From Bagarius yarrelli (Eukaryota > Chordata > Actinopteri > Siluriformes > Sisoridae), in NCBI GenBank assembly GCA_005784505.1, contig VCAZ01000137.1, positions 1-64,000 on the forward strand: a DNA stretch of 64,000 bases, written 5' to 3'. Positions 27,956 through 42,200 of the stretch are shown piece by piece (position 1 is the stretch's first letter; every line of letters begins with the position of its first letter). The notes under the pieces were generated by a model. It searched no databases and had not been told where the DNA came from. It worked only from the letters and a program-made list of their open reading frames with translations. A program made the translations under genes and the position numbers.

Positions 27956-28006
<51 letters not shown>

Positions 28007-29848
28007 TTACATTTGAGAATGGGCAGTAAGTGGTTTTAGCTGAACATACTGTACTTCCGACACTAGTGAGACTAAAGATTCCGGTTTCTCTCACTCCTCT
28101 TGTTCTCACTCGGCACCTTGTCCCCGTTAGCGCTCCATCCATCAAGTCGAGCTGTGCACTTTCCGCGCTCCCTGCGGCTCATTTCGGTAGACTCTAACGA
28201 GGCTATCTTTCATTATGCAGGCCACAGGGTCATACAGCAGAGACCTTCAGCAAAGAAAGGTGAAGAGACATACAGTGAAGGCACACGAGCCTGAAACACA
28301 CATACATCTCAGCAGGTGTTTATTAATACTTTTAGCTAACTGTGCAGAAAGCAGTGTTTGTTTAATGCACACTCGGACAGTTTTACTAAGAACAGTCATG
28401 CTATTTGACACATATGTTATACATATAGTCAGCATAGTGTGTGTGTGTGTGTGTGTGTGTCAGCAAGTAACCTGCTCTTTTCTTGCATAAATAGTTTAAT
28501 ATGTTGTTTTTCGTTAGGGTTAGTATATGTGCCATTGCATTAATTAGTTACATTAATCATTATGTCAATAAAAGGTAAGTGTGTGTGCTCACATTTGCAT
28601 TTGTGTATGTGTGTGTGTTTGTATGTGTATGTCAGCCTCCAAAAGTGCTGATTCATGACAGGGCAGATTTCAGACTCGGTCAGTCAATGTCAGCATAGAA
28701 CAGGACAAGATTTATGCATTTGTGTCCTCCAGCATGTCCTTTTTTACTCGTCTCTTCTTACTCATGATCTTCTAGTCTCCAAATGCTGTGCTAGAAAATG
28801 TTGAATAGTTTGTGTTTGGCTGTGTTTCGCACACTGAAAGCACCGCTACAGACAAATCGATGGCTCTGACGCAGTCTGATGCTCGTATTACTCTGAGGTG
28901 TGCTGTTGCTTGCACTGTCTGTGTGATACAGACAAAAGAAATAGTATGTGTGTGTTTGAAATTGTAAAAAGAAACTAATATTATTACAGCGTGTAATGGA
29001 TTGATTGCCAATGCCTGGAAAAAGCAGCAGGAATTCGAACAACTGAGGAATTTTTGGTGACTGAATATAATGAGACTTTATGATCAATTAAAAGACGTCA
29101 ATAAAATTTTAACAAAGTTCTGCCAGTAAACACGGTTAAAAAATAAATCTATCACTTTGGACGGAGCTGTGAGGACCAGTAAAAGCATAGTTCCAAGATT
29201 CAGGGGGTCTGAGTCAAAGATTACATCCAAGGAGGAGCAGTAAAAGCATTAGCACAGACCTCTGGAGAAGCAATCAAATTTTTGGTTCAGGCTTCAGTGG
29301 GGCAATAGAAGATGACTTGGTGGAGGACGAGTTAAAATCTTGGTGCAGACATTACGTAAACCTCTGTGTGGACCTCTGAGTGGGAGGTTATGTTTGGGAG
29401 AACATATGTGGTAGTGGTGGTGTCGTCTCATGGGATCCTAATCCCACTCTACTGTCTGTTCCTGTAGGAACCAGAACCAGAGTATGAAAGTGGGAAACTT
29501 GATAAGTAACTATGGAGACAATGGAGAATATTATTCATCCTCTGATAAGGTCACTGTAACGTTAAATTCCATAAATTCCATAAAAGCTAAAATTCGGGTT
29601 ACGAGTCAGTTTCAGACAATAGTAATATCTGCCCAGCATTCACTGTCTTACTCGATAGCTAGTCAGACATGCACGTTAGCAAGTGGAGTCGTCTGATCTC
29701 CAAGGTAAATGCTGTACATTATACTTAATAAAACCAGTTTATTCCAGTACATCCTATTGTAGTGTTTTTATACAATATTCATTATTTATATGTTTATTTT
29801 GATTAATTAAAACATGAAAAAAAATTTTTATTGAATGTTAATAAAGAA

Positions 29849-29883
<35 letters not shown>

Positions 29884-32800
29884 TCAAGCTGCCTGAAATT
29901 ATTCATACCACTGGCAAAATTCTGACTTAAAGTTACTTTTAATTCAACCAGCAAGTTTTTTTTGTGACCGGAAATGACACAGGCTTCTCCCAAAAGATAA
30001 TGAGACGATGTACAAGAGAGCATCATTTGTGATAAAAATATTTCTCATCTTTTCTTTACATTTGAACAAAAAGTTGGCATGTTTCAAAATTATTCCTACC
30101 CTTCTCAATAATCAATAGAAAAGCCTTTTACATCTTTTTACAAGGCTATTACAGCTATCAAACCACTTCCTGTAATTGCTTGACCAGCTTTTTGCATGTC
30201 TCCAACTGGTATTTTTGCTTTTGTCCCGTTCATCTTTAGCGATGAGCTCCACTCTTTTTTCAGGTTGGAGGGTCTCCTTGCCATCACCCTGATCTTTAGC
30301 TCCCTCTACAGATTCTTAATTGGATTTAAGTCAGGACTCTGACTTAAAGTGTCTAAAACCATGTAGGACAGATTGTGTGCTTGTGTTTTGTCTGCTGTTC
30401 TAAACACTATCAGAATCACTGACCTACATTAACAAGCTAAATTCTAATATTAGTTCCATTAAATTGTATTAATTTATTCCAACAGTTTATTCTCTTCATT
30501 TCGTAGTGTTTCTCTTGCTGCACTGCTTCCAGTACGTGGATGTGGATGTTAGATTTTTTGTCCAATCAGATTTCAGTTTCCATGTGTTGCCATGTTAATC
30601 TAATCTGCCCTCAGAATCAGTAGCGCTGCCCATGAAACTTACACTATATTAGCAGTGCAGATTGATCATTGGTTAATATTATAAACACTGTTTCTTTAAC
30701 CAATCAGATTTTTTTAATTTGAATCTCAGCGCCAGCTAGCTGGTGTACAAATATCGTCAGCATTTTTCCATCTTCTGATTGGTTGATTAGAGTAAAACTG
30801 TTACAGCCCAGTTCGTCTAAGAGAAACTCGTCTGTACAGTTGAATTAGAATTTTTACTCCCACAATGGCTGACGGAGGAGAAATTAACTTGTTCTCGGAC
30901 AAACTTAAAAATACATTTTAAGGCGAATTTTTCGGGAAAAGTTGTAGATGTTGATGAGAGTTTGGTTCCCTGAAGATAACTAGCTTGTCTCAGTGCGGGA
31001 AAGAGTTTATTCCCCACTTCCAGACCAGCGCCGCCGACCGCTAACACCGATTTACAGCCTTTTAAATGTCTGATATATTTAATTGATATCTGTAATGTTT
31101 TTGTGATGTTATATTAATATTAAGATAAATATTGATTGTGAACTGATCCAGATGTTGTAGGTGGTACAGTTGTGGTTGTAGTGTAGAGGTTTGGAGTTGT
31201 GTGTTAACGGGTTTCTTGTTTTAATAAAAATGTTTTTTTATCCTCAATATGTGAAATGTCTCTCTGTCTGTAATTCCACGCCGTGTTATATTGTGTGTTT
31301 GTTTAGTATTGATGTGTTTCTATAATTGGGATGTGATCGTGGGGGTATTAAGAGGTGGATCAGTCGGGTAAATCCACAATGAGGTCCAGCTACCATATGC
31401 ACCGCCCGTCACTGATAACAACAGACAATAAATGTTTAGTACCTTTTACAAATAAATATAAGTGGCATATAGTATTGGATAAGCCATAAAAGTCTGAATC
31501 TCTGGTGGTGAGGATAGGATAGGTGACTGGCCAGTATTGCACTTCTTGAGAGGTTACAGAAATTGCATTAGTCACCTTTTAAGGACTTTAAATTAGTCAT
31601 ATGATGATGGATGGATATTTGCAGTGGAAAAGTTTCGAGGCATTTTTAAAGGCGTTAATTTAACAGCATGGAATAATTTTCCGTATTTTGTAACTGCAAC
31701 TGGTTAATTCATTTTCCTTATTAACTACGGTGAGCTTCAGGAGGAGGATTATTCATCACCTGTGAGAAAGAACTGCAGTAGACCAAGTTATGGAAGAGAA
31801 CTCTGTGTGACTGTCACTAAAAAGCACAGAGTGAAGGTCACTAGTGCTGCCTGCATGATGAGGTGCTGAAGGTAATTGCTTACACCGCCAGTCATTGTTC
31901 ACACAAGGGGATAAGCGCCTAATGAAAGTTGTGACAACATGCTGAAATGAATACAGTTTGAACTGAAGATTCATTCCCAAAAATGTCCCTGACACCACAG
32001 TCAGACTGAAGTCCAATCAGATGGTTATGCTGTGACCTGGAGTAAAAGAGTAGTTTAGTGCTGCAGGTGTTGATGATGTGCTGCTGGTATATGTTAATGC
32101 ATGAAGGTTCAGGTTCTGAGCAGAAGTGGTGGGCCATCAGGGTTGTCTCTTCTGGTCCTAAAACAAATTAAAATTGTGTAAAAATTGTTTTTTTTTAATT
32201 ATTTATTTATAATTTATAAGATAAATAATAAATAAATGCTGTTATTTTGTCACATATACTTTTTTACAGCACAGTGAAATTCTTTTTTCGCATATCCCAT
32301 CTTAGTAAGTTTGGGTCAGAGTGCAGGGTCAGCTATAATACAGCGCCCCTGGAGCAAAAAGAGTTAAGGGTCTTGCTCAAGGACCCAACAGTGGTTGGCT
32401 TGCTGCTGGTGGGACTTGAACCCAGGTCTTCCTGGTCTCCAGATCAGCAACATAGCGCCTTAACCATTTGAACTGGAATATTCTACATAATAAAGGTCTG
32501 AATCAGCACTGCAGATAGCGCTAACATTTTGATGAAAGACGTCACATTTAATGTAACAGATATTAGTGACAGAATCATCATCAGCCAATCAAAATTTTTG
32601 ATTCTATGACAGCCCGCCTTCTGGGTCTAGCAACGTGGCCAGTGCTACCACCAGCATTTATCGGTAATTTACAAGGTATGAGAATAAACATCCCACTACA
32701 CACAACCACACTTTATATTTCACTGCAGTCACTTTATATATACACAGCTATATACCATACACATGATATATTTTTATTTTTATTATTTTATATTAAAATA

Positions 32801-35800
32801 TATTTTATTTTATATTTTGTTATTTTTTTTATTCCACTTTTTCTGTATGTATTGATTTAATACATTTTTTTAATTTATAGCATTTATACATTTTGGGTAT
32901 GCATGATGGGAAGTGCGGTGGCTTAGTGTTTAGCACTGTTTCCTTACAGCAAGAAGGTCCTATGTTCGATTCCCCTGCAGGGGTCTTTTCTTTGTGGAGT
33001 TTGTATGTTCTCCCTGTGCTTGTGTGTGTTTACTTCGGGGTTCTCTGGTTTCCTCCTACAGTCCAAAAACACGTATGTTAGATTGATTAGTGATTCTAAA
33101 TTGTCCATAGGAGTGAGTGTAAGTGTGTGTGTGTGTGTGTGGCCCTGTGATGGACTGGCAACCTGTCCAGGGTGTCCCCCTCCTGGCTTTCGCTGTTTCA
33201 GAGACTCCAGCAGATCTCTGTGACCCTGAGCTAGTCTGCTTAAAAACTACACCCAAACTACATCAAATAACAAAGACCACAAAGGTTTTAAAATCTGCAC
33301 TATGTGTGGCTAAAAGCTAGCACCGAGCACAACAAGCTATTTTTGTTGTCTGTGTTTAATACCAGTAAAAGGACACAAAATGATTCTGGCTTTGATTGGC
33401 AGTCTGAACAGTTTTACCAAATTACCTCTTAAACACCAATTTGCCCAGCGCCATATACACGTAATGCCAATCGTTCATAGTATTCGCATATTAGCAAATA
33501 GCTGCATTAGCTGTAACAAGGATGCGTAAATGTGTGTATGTGGATTATATTTGCTTACTGAAGGCCCTGACTGAAAGCCCACAGTATGTCACAGTCTTTC
33601 TACAGCATTAGTCACTGTGGAGTCTGGTTTGCCACTGGTAGTGTTAGGCATGTTGGCAAGGCTGAAAAACGATAATCCATGGATAATCCATACGTAATCC
33701 ATAGATAAACTACTTAGACACAAGCCATGGGGTCTGATCACCGCATGCTGGTAAGCTTATGTTTCGAATGGTCCTAAGATTTGAGAAACAATTCTGGATA
33801 ATTTACAGGAAATGTGTGTAAATTTACACTTTTGACGAAGGTATCAGGGCATCTAAACATTACATACAGGGACTTTTTCAGAGGTACGTAGACATTAAAA
33901 TGGACTTGATCCTCTCTTTTTTTAGCTACACCAGCAAGAAGGTCTGGTTTAAAATCACTGTTTATCCCAACGATGTCCAATATTGTTTTGATGTCAAGAT
34001 CTTCCACACCAAATCATATCTGAATGACCCTTTTACATTATCTGGTGGTAATTAGGGCAGTGGGGGCTCAAATGGTTAAGGTGCTGAGTTGTTGATTGGA
34101 GGACTAGACAACCCCACCCCTGCCCACTGTTGAGTCCTTGAGTAAGACCCCTAACCTATCCTGATTTAGGGTTGCTGCACTATAGCTGACCCTGCGCTTT
34201 GATCCCAAACCTTCTAAGACAGGATTTGTGAAGAAACAAAGTTCACTGTGCTGTAGAGTAACTGGGACAAATGAAGACATTTGCATTTATTGTTCAAGCC
34301 CAAAGTGCCGATAAAGGAATCGGTGACTTAACCCTTTAATAACACCATGTACAGTTGACCGTATAAAGGTTTGCAAACTGCATAATTGGCATCCTATAAA
34401 ATAACCAATTTTTTAAAATAAATTTTCATAAATACAGACTGTCTTGGTAGATTTTACACACCTGTGGGATGGGACGAATGGGACAGAAACACCGGAATTC
34501 AGTAATTATGATAATACTTTGGTTCATAAACTGTATTGTTTTTTTTTGGTTTTTATGTATTTGTGTGTGTGATGGTCATATAGTACATGCAGACGCCATT
34601 GGTAAATTTCCTTTTTTTTATTGTGAACATTGCACAGACAAGCTGGAAATCTTGGAATATTGGAAAATAATAATAGTAGAAATATATAGTTGTTTAAATA
34701 TTATTTATTTGTTTTTTTGAGTATAACACAATTACATGATAATATTCTATGGTGTTCCTACAGGCTGTGTACAGTGCTCTGCAGGTACATGTGTGTGTGT
34801 GTTACGGAGGTGGTAGCTGATAGTTAGGATAATCATAGCTCTTGTATTTATAGATCTGCTGAACGCTCTGACCTTCCAAATGTCTTTATGTTACTGTTGC
34901 TGAGTGCTGCAGTTGCTAACCCTTAAAAATCACCTACTCAGACAGAGGGGTTTAAATAAAGATACAGACGTGTGTGTGTGTAAAAAAGAGAGAGAGAGAG
35001 AGAGAGTGTGAGTGAGAGAAATAGAGAATTTCCTTCCTTTTTCTGTAGAACTGGTTCTCACTGTTAAACCCTGGAGGGTTCATTACCGAGATTCATCACA
35101 CTCGCTAAGCTGGCGGTGCTTAGCTGTGACGCCTGCACTACTATTTTTAGTGTGAGTGTTTAAGTGACTTCTTGTAGCAATTTATCTTTATTCACAGCTG
35201 GGCTGCTCGTTAGTTAGATTACCAGTATTAATTACACAGGCAAAGTTATGACATGAGAGATCATTTCTTTGTCATGGTCTCCATACATCCCAAGATATAA
35301 TTAAATTAACTACTTCTTGCTCAGCAGTCAATTTCAGCTTGTGTAAAAAATGTCGGCAATGATAATTCCATCAAATTCTTCCTCACATACTCGTCTCACA
35401 CACTTATAATGCATGAAACACAAATAGTAAACTTAACATGTTCCCTTAGTCTGAAAAAGGAACAAAAGCTTCTGGATTTACTTGCAATAAAGTAAGGACC
35501 CCTTCTGTCTTTTTCCCTTTCTTTGACAGTTGGGATAGACTTCAGCAGATCCCTATGACGTTGAATTAGGGACTAAGCGGGTCTAGAAGATGAATGAATG
35601 AAAATTCTTGAGGATGTTGTTGCTAATGTTCTGCTTATATACGCTCACTGCTATACGCTTGCTCTTTTACATTTACTCTCCATCGAGTTCATGGTTAATA
35701 ACAGAATTTAGCTTTTTCTTCTCTTCATTCAACGTCGTTCCTCTGTTACTACTTCTTCTCCTTTCAGCTGTTTCCTTTTAGGGGTCGCCACAGCGAATCA

Positions 35801-38800
35801 TCTGTGTCCACCTAACCCTATTCTCTACATCCTCTTCACTTACACACACACTAACTTCATGTCCTCGTTTATCGCGTCCATATATTTCCTCTTTGGTCTT
35901 CCTCTTTCCTTCTGCCTGGTAGCTACATTTCTAACATCCTCCTACCAATATATTCACTATCCCTCCTCTGTACATGTCCAAACCACCTTAATCTGTCTTC
36001 CCCAACTTTCTCCTCTGTCCAACCTCGTCACTCCCAAAGAAAACCTCAACATCTTCAGCTCTGCTACTTCCAGCTCTGCCAACTGTCTCTTCCTCAGTGC
36101 CATTGTCTCTAAACCGTACATCATAACTGTCTCACCAATGTCTCTAAACCATACATCATAACATACATCATAAACCCTGCTCTACATCATAACTGTCTCA
36201 CCAATGTCTCTAAACCATACATCATACCTGTCTTACCACTGTCTCTAAACCATACATCATAGCTGGTCTCACCACTGTCTCTAAACCATACATCATACCT
36301 GTCTCACTACTGTCTCTAAACCATACATCATAGCTGCTCTCACCACTGTCTCTAAACCATACATCATAGCTGCTCTCACCACTGTCTCTAAACCATACAT
36401 CATAGCTGCTCTCACCACTGTCTCTAAACCATACATCATAGCTGGTCTCACCACTGTCTCTAAACCATACATCATAGCTGTCTCACCACTGTCTCTAAAC
36501 CATACATCATAGCTGTCTCACCAATGTCTCTAAACCATACTGTCACATCATAGCTGTCTGTCTCACCACTGTCTCTAAACCATACATCATAGCTGGTCTC
36601 ACAACTCTCTCCAACAACTGTCTCTAAACTATACATCATAGCTGATCTGACCACTGTCTCTAAACCATACATCATAGCTGGTCTCACCACTGTCTCTAAA
36701 CCATACATCATAGCTGTCTCACCACTGTCTCTAAACCATACATCATAGCTGTCTCACCACTGTCTCTAAACCATACATCATAGCTGGTCTCACCACTGTC
36801 TCTAAACCATACATCATAGCTGCTCTCACCACTGTCTCTAAACCATACATCATAGCTGATCTCACCACTGTCTCTGTCTCTAAACCATACATCATAGCTG
36901 CTCTCACCACTGTCTCTAAACCATACATCATAGCTGATCTCACCACTGTCGTTCTTTGGTTACTATTAAATGATAATGTGTCCTGAGTGCACAGAGTGCA
37001 GGTTCCCCTATGACTACCAGAACCAAAACTGTGGGTTTGTTTGTTTATTTTCCTTTGTTTTTTTGTATGTTGCTATCACTGGTTGCTTGTTTTCCTATTG
37101 TTTCCAGTTGTTTTGGTGGTGTACGACGGTTAAGTTTTTTTCCAGTGGATTTCCTGTTTCCTGTGGTTACTGCGCTCTTTAGCCTATTTGCTAATGCTAA
37201 TCGCAAATGCTAAAGCTAACCGCTAATGCTTATAGTGAACGCTAGCTGCTAATGATAAACGCTATGCTAATGTTCTAATTGCTATTGCTAGTTCCTTTCC
37301 ATATTTCCTGTTAAAGTTACTGTTACTTACAGTTTCCTTTGTCCTCCTGCTCCTATTCACCCCAGTACGTGACATAATAACTGGAATATAATGAGATGTT
37401 GAGTCTTGCGATAGATTACAGTTCTCTGAAGTTCTAAAGTAACTAAAAACTCACTACTTAAGTAATCTTATCATTCTAGACTTTCACATACCAAACATTA
37501 TTACTGTTTCTAATACTCGTAGGTATTTTTATAAGTATTAGTACATAAGTATTTTTTGGCTACTCTACCCACTTGGGCCCTTTGTGCATTTACATGTAGC
37601 AAATTTTTGTTAAAAGTTTTGATAAATTGTGTAATCTTAGACACAGTCAGAAATAAATCGAAATAGATCAGGTAGACAAGTTGTTTTCAAATTTCTATTA
37701 ATTTATTGATTATTACTTATTATCAATTATTTCTGATGAACACAAATACATCCTTATAAAACTTATTTCCAGTCGATATTCTCTGTTTGCTAAATCTATT
37801 TAATATTTTATAAAACATCTTCGGTGTGTTTTCAGATTAAGGGGACCAAGACAAGTCCTTTATAAGACAATCGCATGTATTTATAGACACATACAGAGAT
37901 GCTTATTCAGAGACGCTGGTGTCACATCACCCCACCGCAGAACCTGATATGTTTTATTCTCGATTGAATCGTCTCGAGAAATCGAATGTCTCTTATGTAG
38001 ATTTTTTGTCCTATTAGTTTTGTCCTATATGTTTTATGTTTTTTTTTCTGATTCTGACCTGTATTTGTATGTTAATCATTGATTATTAATGAATTCGAAG
38101 CCGAACTTACTTATTTAGGAGAGTTTATCCTACATGATTACTGTCTGCACTTAAATCCAGCGTACTCTTCATCCATGTAACTGCTGTTCTTCCTCTGTTG
38201 TATTTTAACACTGTTTTGATACTATTATTCTCCTGCTGTATGGTGACCTTCAGGGATTTAAAAGGCACCTGAAATAAAATGTATTATTATTATTACTATC
38301 ATTAAGTGTAAAGTTTGTGTTTTAACAATGTTACAGAAAATAACTATGACATCTGGATTTTCTAAAAAAAAAAAACAGACTTTGCGTTCACTCCGAATTT
38401 TCTGACTTCCAAAGTTTTTGTACTTCATTACAAAAACAGTTAATGAGGTTCTCCTGTCTGTCTATCTGCCCCAGAGGCTCTTTACGACTAATTAAAGCTT
38501 TAAACAAACTTAATGAATAATACCGCCCATAATGACCTTTATTTTCTATTTATTTTCTGACACGGATTATTCAGTGTGTAGTTGCGTCTGTCGTGGTTTT
38601 TCTGCACACCTGATGCTGTGTGTCTGTGATGCACACCTGACGTTGTGTGTCTGAGATGCACATCTGATGTTGTGTGTCTAAAATTTTCACCTGATGTTGT
38701 TTGTCTGAGATGCACACCTAGTATTGGTTGTCTGAGATGCACACCTGATGTTGTGTGTCTGAGATGCACACCTGGTGTTGTGTGTCTGAGATGCACACCT

Positions 38801-39163
38801 GGTGTTGTGTGTCTGAGATGCACACCTGGTGTTGTGTGTCTGAGATGCACACCTGGTGTTGTGTGTCTGAGATGCACACCGAATGTTGTGTGTCTGAGAT
38901 TCACACCTGATGTTGTATGTCTGAGATGCACACCTGATGTTGTGTGTCTGAGATGCACACCTGATGTTGTGTGTGTTCTTTCAGGTTATTCTGAATCATA
39001 GATAAAGCAGAAATATCTGATGTGTTTAATGGGTTAAGTGTGTCTGTAAGGACGCATCAACACAACAGTATTTGATTTGATTTGTAAAGATACACAAACT
39101 ACCTGTCCAAAAGAAATACTGTAACCATGACATTATCTTTCAGACCCTTTGACTTCAGAGTGG

Positions 39164-39206
<43 letters not shown>

Positions 39207-42200
39207 GAGATTAATTCAGGTTTTCACTCCAGACTTTTTTTCTGCAGTACGTGACTGCGCTGATGACAGGGTTGCCAGATAATTTCATAAACTTTAAATC
39301 AACAGCAATTCCATTTTACCTATAAAATGTAAGTTTCAGAACTGCCGAAATGGACCTAATTGCAGAAATTGGACAAAATAATTCCCAATCTGGCAACCCT
39401 GGCTGAACATGGATCTCATTTGTGTGACAAGGGTGTTCAGAGGTACACAATTGAAATAACATTTACCAGATGCCCTTATCCAGAGTGACGTACATTTGGT
39501 GGTTAAGGGCCTTCAAACCTGTATCTTCCGATTAGCAGTCCAACCTTAACCTCTGCGCCACCACTTTCCCATATAATATATTTCTAACAGGCAGGTAGAA
39601 AAGACTAGTCTAATGATCGGACCGAATCATTGGATTTGATGCACATTTTTTGTGTGTGTGTTGTGTTGTGTAAAATGTCCTTGTTTTCTGTTTTAAGTGG
39701 CTATAATAAATATGCTGTATTGTATTTAATAAAAAAAAACCCGTTGCTTTACCATAAATGAAATGTGAAGTAATTAGAAAGAAAGTAAATTCTAGAAATA
39801 ATCCAAAATACACAACAGCAACTCGAGCTTGTTGAGATAAAAAAAAAAGAATGTGATTTTCTGAAGAAGTTTAGTGTTGTACAGTTTGTAGGATGACGAC
39901 AACAGTCAGATACATATTCATATTTATTTCACTTTAATTCATAATAATGTTCATTTATTGATCTCAAAATCTGAAAATTCAGCATATTGTATCCTGACAT
40001 TGTAGTTACCACACTGACGGCAACTTTAACTGCACTGTTCACTAACGACAACTGCCTCCAGGGTAAATCACTTACAACCAAATGATCCTTTATATGGGTG
40101 GGAAATGTTAAATGGTTTCTCGGATGTCCCTCATTAGCCGGACACGGGGATTTCTGATATACAGTACTTTTGGCCCAGTCCTACTCTTAAATTATTTGTA
40201 TGTTAAACATTAATGTGTGATGTATTTTATGACTTAATTTCCTCTGTCTGTCTCTCCTACGTACAGGCGGACACAGCGACCAGTTTTCTACGTGCGGCAC
40301 GCTCAGGTAATCTCGACAAGGCTCTGGATCACATCAAAAATGGGATAGACATTAATATAGCCAATCAGGTAAGAGCAAGTGTCCTGATGTCATACTTACC
40401 TGCATGTGTGTACAGAAGCTGCTGTGCTGCCATTTTGCTTTATGGTACAACATTAATAATAATAATAATAAAATAATAATAATAAGACAATAAGAAAATG
40501 TCAATAATATTAGGGCTGTGTATTAGAAAGAGCCTCACGATATGATATAAATACATTATAGATTATAAAGCATTGCAATACTTAATAAATATGAAAAAAA
40601 GTGATATAAATATAAATATTATATGATTTAAAAAATGTAAAACAAATATGAACCCGGAGGTGCTCTTATTTTTTACCCGCTTGCTTTAGGGGCGTACGTG
40701 TCAGCAGGGGTGTGTAGAGAATCTAAAATTGAGTAAAAGTACAAGTACTTATGGAAATAGTTACTCAAGTAAGAGTAAGAGAGTGTCAGATGAAAAAATT
40801 ACTCCAGTAATTAGTTATTCGTTTATTCTAATTTGATTGATACGAAGCAAAAAAACCCTCGATTTTAATCTACTTAGTGAGTTTTTACATCCCGTCCCTT
40901 TCAAAGTCTCTCTGTTCTGATTCTATAAAACAGATTAAAGTAAAGTAAAGTCAGTCTCAGTCCTGTGATGGACATTAACATCACATCACCTGTCCTTTAC
41001 AATCACATCTCAAACACACACACACAGATGATTTTCTAACAGTTGAACTCCGTCTTTTAATATCAGTTCCTTTAAAAATAGACTTTATTTTCACATTTTA
41101 TGTTTATGTATATATAGAAATAAAATAATCATGCTTCCGATAATAATGTAAAAGTAAATCAGTTTCATACATACTTTAGAAATGTATCGATACTTGACAT
41201 TAGAATATTGATACACTATTATAAAAAAATATTGCGACAATTAGCTGTATCGATATTTTTACACAGCCCTAAATAACAATATTTTTTAGATGGCACAGCA
41301 CAAGCTAAGCATTAAGATAAGCACAGGCTTAGCATTCAGTCCAGGATTAAAATTGTCTGTCTGTGTGTAGGTGTATGAATTGATGTTTGTATCAGTGCAG
41401 CTGTGTTTACTATGTTATTTCTGTACCGTAATGAAGAAATTGTTGTAATTAACGGAAATATAAACACGTCATCAGTGAGCTGTGGCACCCACAGCCTGTC
41501 TGTGTCTATAGACCACAAATACTCACATCACAGCTGTAGTATGGACTGTGTCTGTGCTAGCTGACACAGTTGTATGAGGTGACACAGCTGTATGAGGAGC
41601 TGTATGAGGTGACACAGCTATATGAGGAGCTCTGTGAGGTGACACAGCTGTTTATATGCTGTATGAGGAACTGTCGGAGGTGACACAGTTATATGAGGAG
41701 CTGTATAAAGTGGCACAGCTGTATGAGGAGCTGTATGAGGTGACACATCTGCATGAGGAGCTGTATGGGAGCTGTATAACGTGACACAGCTGTATATGAA
41801 GCTATATAAGGTGACACAACTGTATAAGGAGCTGTATGAGGTGACACAGCTGTATGAGGAGCTGTATGAGGTGACAGCTGTATGAGGAGGTGTATAAGGT
41901 GAAACAGCTATATGAAGAGCTGTATGAGGTGACACAGCTATATATGAAGCTATATAAGGTGACATAGCTATATAAGGAGCTGTATGAGGTGACACCGCTG
42001 TATAAGGAGCTGTATGAGATGACACAACTGTATAAGAGCTGTATGAGCTGACACAGCTGTGTAAGGAGCTGTATGAGGTGACGCAGCTATATGAGGATCT
42101 GTATGAGGTGACACAGCTATATGAGGATCTGTATGAGGTGACACAGCTGTATGACGAGCTGTATGAGGTGACACAGCTATATGACGAGCTGTATGAGGTG

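Noticed and set aside
28085..28294. Less AT-rich segment with an open frame as an alternative ank1 first exon
   Set aside because: No match to a known ankyrin N-terminus, and no donor in a frame that would join to ADTATS of exon 2.
36100..38980. Regularly spaced repeats considered as a CRISPR array
   Set aside because: Units are head-to-tail with no unique spacers, and the genome is a vertebrate's.
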